Shown here in pieces: positions 1 through 3,669 of a DNA stretch of 5,608 nucleotides. Location of the stretch: the NCBI GenBank assembly GCA_964360445.1, contig CAYHWE010000041.1, positions 1 through 5,608 of the forward strand, in the 5' to 3' direction. Positions within the stretch are counted from its first letter, which is position 1; each line of letters opens with the position of its first letter. The translations under genes were made by a program, and so were the position numbers. The notes under the pieces were generated by a model. The model did no database searches and had not been told where the DNA came from. It saw only the letters and a list, made by a program, of their open reading frames with translations. Origin of the DNA: CAYHWE01 sp964360445 (GTDB lineage Bacteria; Patescibacteriota; Patescibacteriia; Patescibacteriales; JAKAJF01).

Positions 1-326
1 CACCATTCGCCGCCCTGAGTGGCGCAGGTGGCTGAATCATTGGCAGGACAAGTCATCCCGGTCGAAGCGCACCAGCCTCCTCCATAAGAACTCGTGCTTG
101 CGCACCAATTCCTTCCCTTAGATACGCATGTCGCCTCGTCATTCACAGGACAGCTCGATCCGCCTGTCGCGCACCAGCCTCCGCCTCCAGATTGGTATGC
201 GCACCATTCGCCGCTTTGGACGGCGCAGCTTGCGGAATCATAAGCCGGACATGGGCTGGTTGAATATGAACACCAGCCAGTGGCCCCGTCAGAATTTTTA
301 CACCACTTTCCTCCGCCGGAACTACA
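1..326 (-). repeat. Tandem coding repeats of about 99-102 bp (Cys/Trp repeat units)
   Basis: The units, read on the reverse strand, are 326-228, 227-129, 128-27 and the partial 26-1. Some similarity remains at DNA level. For example, the stretch from 1 to 50 resembles the stretch around 200-250 with long matching blocks (CACCATTCGCCGC, GGCGCAG, GAATCAT). The 201-base offset equals two protein repeats. The block GCGCACCAGCCTCC occurs at both 68-81 (with one base difference at its start) and 170-183. The repeats are imperfect, are in frame and have no spacers, so they are protein repeats rather than a CRISPR array. The array continues past the left edge. Confidence 0.75.
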
Positions 327-506
327 GGTAGTTTCCTGGCTTGAAGAAGTTGATGGACAAGCAGACCCGGCGGGAACAGTTGTTCCGTCAGAACAGGTCT
401 GGCTGCCCGTGGTAGTGGATGTTTCAGCATACGCCACAATTCCCATCGCCAATAAAAAAACAATGGAAAGCGGCGCAATCCACTTTAAACTCCTTAATTT
501 TTCCAT
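1..506 (-). CDS. Secreted Cys/Trp-rich tandem-repeat protein (partial, C-terminus beyond left edge)
   Basis: The reverse frame is open from an ATG at 506-504 to the left edge: 168 complete codons, no stop, then a split codon beginning TG. Residues 1-27 form a classic signal peptide: basic start (MEKLRSLK), hydrophobic core (about 10-24) and AYA before a likely cleavage site near 27/28. A Ser/Thr-rich linker with two Cys (38, 50) follows. From residue 61 come three full repeats of 33, 33 and 34 residues and the start of a fourth. Each holds four Cys spaced C-x7-C-x9/10-C-x6-C-x7, with Trp before the first-to-second-gap and third Cys (WC, GWC) and a CP near the end. An even number of Cys per repeat in an exported protein suggests disulfides (inference). 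I recognise no named domain and assign no function; surface or adhesive roles are only guesses. No Shine-Dalgarno site is evident. It is divergent from the kinase gene. The signal-peptide, repeat and frame evidence is strong. Confidence 0.85.
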   Translation of the reverse strand, partial: MEKLRSLKWIAPLSIVFLLAMGIVAYAETSTTTGSQTCSDGTTVPAGSACPSTSSSQETTCSSGGGKWCKNSDGATGWCSYSTSPCPAYDSASCAVQSGEWCAYQSGGGGWCATGGSSCPVNDEATCVSKGRNWCASTSSYGGGWCASTGMTCPANDSATCATQGGEW

Positions 507-535
507 ACGAGTTTAAATCTTAGTTTATTAAATTA

Positions 536-563
536 TTAATATTCCATATCGCCCATGAAGCAA
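536..563 (-). promoter_or_regulatory. Weak candidate promoter for the Cys-rich protein gene
   Basis: Read on the reverse strand, TTGCTT (563-558) and TATTAA (541-536) are 16 bases apart, which suits -35 and -10 boxes. Transcription would start near 529, leaving a leader of roughly 20 bases before the ATG at 506. Both boxes are poor matches in AT-rich DNA, so this is tentative. Confidence 0.25.
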
Positions 564-635
564 AATGGGATAAAATTTTTTTTAAATAAAATCTGAATCT
601 GGAATTCCGGAAAAATTTTATTCTTTTAAAAAAGA

Positions 636-644
636 TGTTATACT
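636..644 (+). promoter_or_regulatory. Candidate extended -10 promoter element for the histidine kinase gene
   Basis: TGTTATACT carries the extended -10 TG followed after one base by TATACT, five of six matches to TATAAT. No good -35 box lies 17 bases upstream (AT-rich, about 616-621), which is typical of extended -10 promoters. The expected transcription start is near 651, giving a leader of about 40 bases to the ATG at 691. Such a start would remove the AAGGG-like site at 647-651 that might otherwise serve a TTG start at 661. Confidence 0.4.
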
Positions 645-690
645 TGAAGGGTGCGATCGGTTGTGCACAATATATTTTTATTATAACACA

Positions 691-2517
691 ATGACCCTGG
701 GAAATAAAATTAATTTTGTCCTGATAACGACTGTTACGGTTATTTTGGCCGGCGCCTTCTGGATTATAACCGACCTGGAAAGCCGCAGCATCAAACAGCA
801 GATCAATTCAGACGCCGGCATCATGACCTCCCTGATCCGCGATGATATCGAATATATGTTTTCCGAAATCGACTACCTGGAAAGCACATTGCAGGAAGCG
901 GTCAACAAGATGGGCTCTATCAACGGCATCAAATACATACAGATTTTTGATCCGGCCGGGCATATTGCCGCAACAACCAAACAGGGGGAAGGCATAGGCC
1001 AAAAAGCGGAAGAAGACGACCTGGAAATACTTAATAAAATATTAAAAACAGGGGAAACGATTGAAATAAAAAAAGATAAAGGCGATTATTTCGAGCTTGA
1101 GAGGATAACTCCGATCAAAATAGGTTCAAAAATAATCAATATCATTGAAACAGAAGTAAAAACTGGCTCAAAAGACGCGGGAGACATTAAAGACTCGGAA
1201 AAATTACTCAATCTGATTGCCATCGGAATTGAAGAAAACGCCAAATCCATAATAATCGCCAAAACCCAGAATGAAGGCGCTCTGCAGAAAGCGACAAACA
1301 GCGTCATCAAGCTTGGCTATTTCCATGATGTATTCATATTTGACAAGAACCTCAATATTATCGCGGCAACAGGAGATCATTACAAAAACCCGGGATTTGA
1401 TCCGGATGAATATATGGATATAAGAAAAGATGTATTATCCGGCAAGATAAAAGAAGCTGTCTATAACCATAAAAATCATGATGATCCGAACACAAAAGCG
1501 AAAGTAATCCCTGTTTATATCGGAAACGGTAAAATAGCGGGCCTGGTTGAAACACATATACTGCCCGATGCCTTCCAGTATAAAATAGATGCGTTGCGCC
1601 TGCGCATGGGCCTTGTCATGATCGTATTAGTGATATCTTTGGCGGGACTTTTAGTCTATCTTATAAAAAAAGAGGTTGTTAACCCGATAACGGAATATTC
1701 GGATGTCGCCCAAAAAATCGCCTCCGGAGACCTCAATCAGAACATAAAAAATACCTCCGATGACGAGATCGGAAAATTCGGAAAAGTATTCAATCTGATG
1801 GTCAACAATATCAGGGAATTGGATAAATTAAAATCGGAGTTCATCTCAGTCGCGACCCATCAGTTGCGCTCCCCTCTTTCCGTTGTCCGCCTGGCGATAG
1901 AAACCGTATTGGACGGCGAGGCAGGACAGATCAATGACAAGCAGAAAAATTTCCTTGATCAGGCCTCTAAAAGCAATGAAAGGATGATACAATTGGTTGA
2001 TGACCTTTTAGATATTTCCAGACTTGAGGCAGGAAAAACGGAGTATGAGATGGTCGAAGGCTCGCTTGAAGAGCTGACGGAAAACGCTGTCCAGGAATTC
2101 CATCAGATAGCTAAGCATAAAAATATTCTTCTGAATTATCATGGACCGGAAAAATCGCTGCCGGACATAAAAATGAATTCTCTCAAGCTGAAAATGGTGA
2201 TTGAAAATCTCGTGGACAATGCGATCAAATACACTCCGAACGACGGCCAGGTCGATGTATCTGTTAAGGGCGGGAAAGATCATATCGAGATCATTGTCGC
2301 GGATACGGGAGTAGGCGTCCCAAAAGACCAGATCCCGAAATTATTCGCCAAATTTTTCAGAGCCAGCAACGCTTTAGAAAAAAGGATCGACGGCACCGGG
2401 CTCGGCTTATATATCGCCAAAAAAATCATAGAAAAACATAATGGCCATATCTGGGTGGAATCGGAAGAAGGCAACGGCACGCAGATGCATTTTACGATCC
2501 CGAAAAAACAAGCCTGA
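691..2517 (+). CDS. Membrane sensor histidine kinase with a duplicated extracytoplasmic sensor region, HAMP, HisKA and HATPase_c
   Basis: The protein has 608 residues from the ATG at 691. A hydrophobic helix (about 8-27) starts it, then an extracytoplasmic region (about 28-303) with two similar PAS/Cache-like modules centred on IFDPAGHIAATT and IFDKNLNIIAATGD. A second membrane helix (about 306-326) leads into HAMP (about 326-377). HisKA follows with the H-box SVATHQLRSPL; the phospho-accepting His is residue 390 (codon 1858-1860). The ATPase domain has the N-box (ENLVDNAIKY), G1 (DTGVGV), F-box (FAKFFRA) and G2 (GTGLGLYIAKK), so autophosphorylation should work. The ligand is unknown. No response regulator is next to it, so the kinase is an orphan here. 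A longer form from TTG at 661 adds ten residues; I prefer ATG because the membrane helix then starts normally and the likely promoter lies just upstream, though no Shine-Dalgarno site precedes it. The H-box style is familiar from Patescibacteria kinases. Confidence 0.93.
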   Translation: MTLGNKINFVLITTVTVILAGAFWIITDLESRSIKQQINSDAGIMTSLIRDDIEYMFSEIDYLESTLQEAVNKMGSINGIKYIQIFDPAGHIAATTKQGEGIGQKAEEDDLEILNKILKTGETIEIKKDKGDYFELERITPIKIGSKIINIIETEVKTGSKDAGDIKDSEKLLNLIAIGIEENAKSIIIAKTQNEGALQKATNSVIKLGYFHDVFIFDKNLNIIAATGDHYKNPGFDPDEYMDIRKDVLSGKIKEAVYNHKNHDDPNTKAKVIPVYIGNGKIAGLVETHILPDAFQYKIDALRLRMGLVMIVLVISLAGLLVYLIKKEVVNPITEYSDVAQKIASGDLNQNIKNTSDDEIGKFGKVFNLMVNNIRELDKLKSEFISVATHQLRSPLSVVRLAIETVLDGEAGQINDKQKNFLDQASKSNERMIQLVDDLLDISRLEAGKTEYEMVEGSLEELTENAVQEFHQIAKHKNILLNYHGPEKSLPDIKMNSLKLKMVIENLVDNAIKYTPNDGQVDVSVKGGKDHIEIIVADTGVGVPKDQIPKLFAKFFRASNALEKRIDGTGLGLYIAKKIIEKHNGHIWVESEEGNGTQMHFTIPKKQA

Positions 2518-2550
2518 AATATAATCATCTGATAAACTTTTTAGCACATA

Positions 2551-2580
2551 AAAACCCCTGGATTTTACCCCAGGGGTTTT
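2551..2580. terminator. Bidirectional intrinsic terminator between converging genes
   Basis: AAAACCCCTGG (2551-2561) pairs perfectly with CCAGGGGTTTT (2570-2580) around an 8-base loop: an 11 bp stem with a GC core and A/T flanks on both sides. It lies 33 bases after the kinase stop and 27 bases beyond the end of the PIN gene on the other strand. Each reading direction ends in a run of T (TTTT rightward, TTTTT leftward), so it can end both transcripts. Confidence 0.9.
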
Positions 2581-2607
2581 GCTTCATGAATACGTCTTTT
2601 AAGCCTG

Positions 2608-3072
2608 TCAAATCCTATAATCATGAGCCTTGAGCCCTAATGAATAAGCCTTTAACCTTAATCCTGTATCCTTTGAAATTACCACTATCCTGCAGGATGT
2701 CCTGACATTTTGCCAGTACATAGCTGAAGCTATCACCATATCATCATTGGTGCGCTCCCATTCTGGCGGCAAATATTTTTTTAACCCATCTTCTTCATGA
2801 AGATAGATCAAGATATTTTTTTTGCCAGGACTGCCCCCTCTCTCGATTACCCCTCTTTTTTCATAGATGCTTATAATACTTAATGCCTTCCCGGCCATAT
2901 CCCGCTTTCTTTTATTCATGCCTCTTTCAAGCTTTTCTAATTCCTGGATGACTATCAACGGTATGATAACCAAATTCGATCCCCCGAGAGATTTCAGCTT
3001 GTCAGGCGAATACATCAAAACACTGGTATCGATTATAAGTATAGACTTATTGCCAAAATATCCATTGGGCAT
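2608..3072 (-). CDS. Stand-alone PIN-domain protein of the PhoH2 N-terminal type (putative ribonuclease)
   Basis: The product has 154 residues and is one PIN domain. The metal-binding acidic positions expected of a PIN nuclease are present: D15 in IIDTSVL, E44 in QELEKLE, D110/D111 in NDDMVIASA, and D135 in SKDTGLRLKA. The wording of these motifs, with the end LGLKAHDYR, is that of the PIN domain found before the PhoH ATPase in PhoH2-type proteins. Here the protein stops where the ATPase would begin, and only 27 bases separate the stop from a terminator, so no ATPase follows. Single-stranded RNA cleavage is the family expectation; the target is unknown. A GGAGGT site six bases before the ATG fixes the start. 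It lies 81 bases after the membrane protein gene, probably in one transcript. No antitoxin-like gene is beside it, so a VapC-type toxin role is not supported. Confidence 0.88.
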   Translation of the reverse strand: MPNGYFGNKSILIIDTSVLMYSPDKLKSLGGSNLVIIPLIVIQELEKLERGMNKRKRDMAGKALSIISIYEKRGVIERGGSPGKKNILIYLHEEDGLKKYLPPEWERTNDDMVIASAMYWQNVRTSCRIVVISKDTGLRLKAYSLGLKAHDYRI

Positions 3073-3078
3073 CTGCCG

Positions 3079-3084
3079 ACCTCC
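3079..3084 (-). promoter_or_regulatory. Strong Shine-Dalgarno site for the PIN gene
   Basis: On the reverse strand GGAGGT lies six bases before the ATG at 3072. It decides this start, and it shows that the organism uses anti-Shine-Dalgarno pairing for at least some genes, unlike the other starts visible in the window. Confidence 0.8.
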
Positions 3085-3153
3085 ATTTATTTTTATAAAT
3101 TATCCAAAGATCACGCCCTCCTTTCTTAAAAAAATAAGAACGCGCTTACGTCC

Positions 3154-3453
3154 CTATTTTTTTCTATTATTCTTCTTTTTTCCGCCATACTCCCCTGCCA
3201 CTTCAACCAATTTTTTGATGCCTTCACTGATCAAAAGCAGGTATGACGCGCCGTGATCGAATTTTTCCTTGAAGGCGCGGAAAGTCTCATCTACCTTATT
3301 TATCCTTGCCCGCATCTCTTTAGTCATCACATAAACCTGCCTGATTATCATGATCATATAGTACAAAAGCCAAGCAAAAAATGCAGACAATAAAAAAATG
3401 CCGAAAGCTATGACGATATACATTATATCTTTGCTGGATTGGATCAAGTCCAT
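3154..3453 (-). CDS. Small membrane-anchored coiled-coil protein, function unknown
   Basis: The product has 99 residues. After a short polar start (MDLIQSSKD) comes one long hydrophobic helix, about residues 11-37, rich in Ile, Phe, Leu and Tyr. Then comes a charged helix with heptad-like spacing (about 42-66: KEMRARINKVDETFRAFKEK), an amphipathic stretch (about 70-86), and a very basic tail ending GGKKKNNRKK. The likely topology is one membrane anchor with the charged helix and Lys/Arg tail in the cytoplasm, where the tail could touch nucleic acid or lipid head groups (inference). I do not recognise a named family. The ATG at 3453 has no clear Shine-Dalgarno site. The gene comes before the PIN gene on the same strand, suggesting co-transcription. 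The length, lack of internal stops and composition support a real gene. Confidence 0.75.
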   Translation of the reverse strand: MDLIQSSKDIMYIVIAFGIFLLSAFFAWLLYYMIMIIRQVYVMTKEMRARINKVDETFRAFKEKFDHGASYLLLISEGIKKLVEVAGEYGGKKKNNRKK

Positions 3454-3483
3454 AGATTAAAAAGAAATTTATAAATTCATTGA

Positions 3484-3516
3484 CATTGCGAGGAGCAGCG
3501 GCGACGCGGCAATCTC
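3484..3516 (+). repeat. Left REP-like arm, CATTGCGAG...GCAATCTC
   Basis: This 33-base GC-rich sequence starts CATTGCGAGGAGC and ends GCGGCAATCTC. ATTGC and GCAAT at its ends can pair, giving a small imperfect hairpin. It matches a widespread type of intergenic repeat (CATTGCGAG ... GAAGCAATCTC) that I recall from many bacterial genomes. Confidence 0.65.
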
Positions 3517-3608
3517 TGGATGAACACGAAATAGTTGAATGCAGAAAATTTTAGACAGAATGATTTGCGGGACAATCTTTATTTAAGAACATTGCGCGCG
3601 ACTAACCT

Positions 3609-3644
3609 GAGATTGCTTCGCTGCACTCCGTTCCGCTAGCAATG
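3609..3644 (-). repeat. Right REP-like arm, inverted copy
   Basis: On the reverse strand this 36-base sequence starts CATTGCTAGCGG and ends GCGAAGCAATCTC, which is the family pattern of the left arm in opposite orientation. ATTGCT and AGCAAT at its ends can pair. It begins 25 bases after the pheT stop codon. No other hairpin is seen there, so it may protect or end the pheT transcript (inference). Confidence 0.65.
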
Positions 3645-3669
3645 ACAATTTTTTTCTATTATTTTTCAT

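Larger units (their letters stand above)
3484..3644. repeat. Element bounded by two facing REP-like arms (BIME- or MITE-like)
   Basis: Two GC-rich related arms face each other across about 92 AT-richer bases with no open frame. Both outer ends read TTG(A/T)CATTGC and both inner ends read GCAATCTC. A third CATTGCG fragment sits inside at 3590-3596. The arrangement fits a palindromic intergenic repeat pair, or a short non-autonomous element. Only one copy is visible, so mobility is inferred. It fills most of the gap between pheT and the membrane protein gene. Confidence 0.55.

Noticed and set aside
1..326. Repeats taken as a possible CRISPR array
   Set aside because: The repeats are imperfect, follow each other without spacers, and have lengths that are multiples of three in a continuous coding frame.
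143..478. A 111-codon reverse-strand open frame overlapping the Cys-rich gene
   Set aside because: It lies in a different frame from the one with a signal peptide and regular Cys repeats. Its product has no coherent pattern, and the true frame is open to the edge.
128..516. Forward-strand open frames of 67 and 78 codons
   Set aside because: They are shadows opposite the GC-rich repeat gene, with Arg/Ser-rich or unstructured products and no plausible start signals.
554..565. CATGAAGCAAAA at 554-565 with an exact inverted copy at 2577-2588, flanking the kinase gene
   Set aside because: A 12-base inverted match is expected about once by chance in a window of this size, and the match does not extend further.
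3123..3140. TTCTTA/TAAGAA hairpin after the membrane protein gene as a terminator
   Set aside because: The stem is only six A/T-rich pairs with no following T run of note, and a strong ribosome-binding site for the PIN gene follows, so read-through is more likely.
2867..3256. A 129-codon forward frame across the PIN gene start and the following gap
   Set aside because: It is opposite two better-supported reverse genes. Its Phe/Pro/Leu-rich product reflects the complement of Lys-rich coding DNA.
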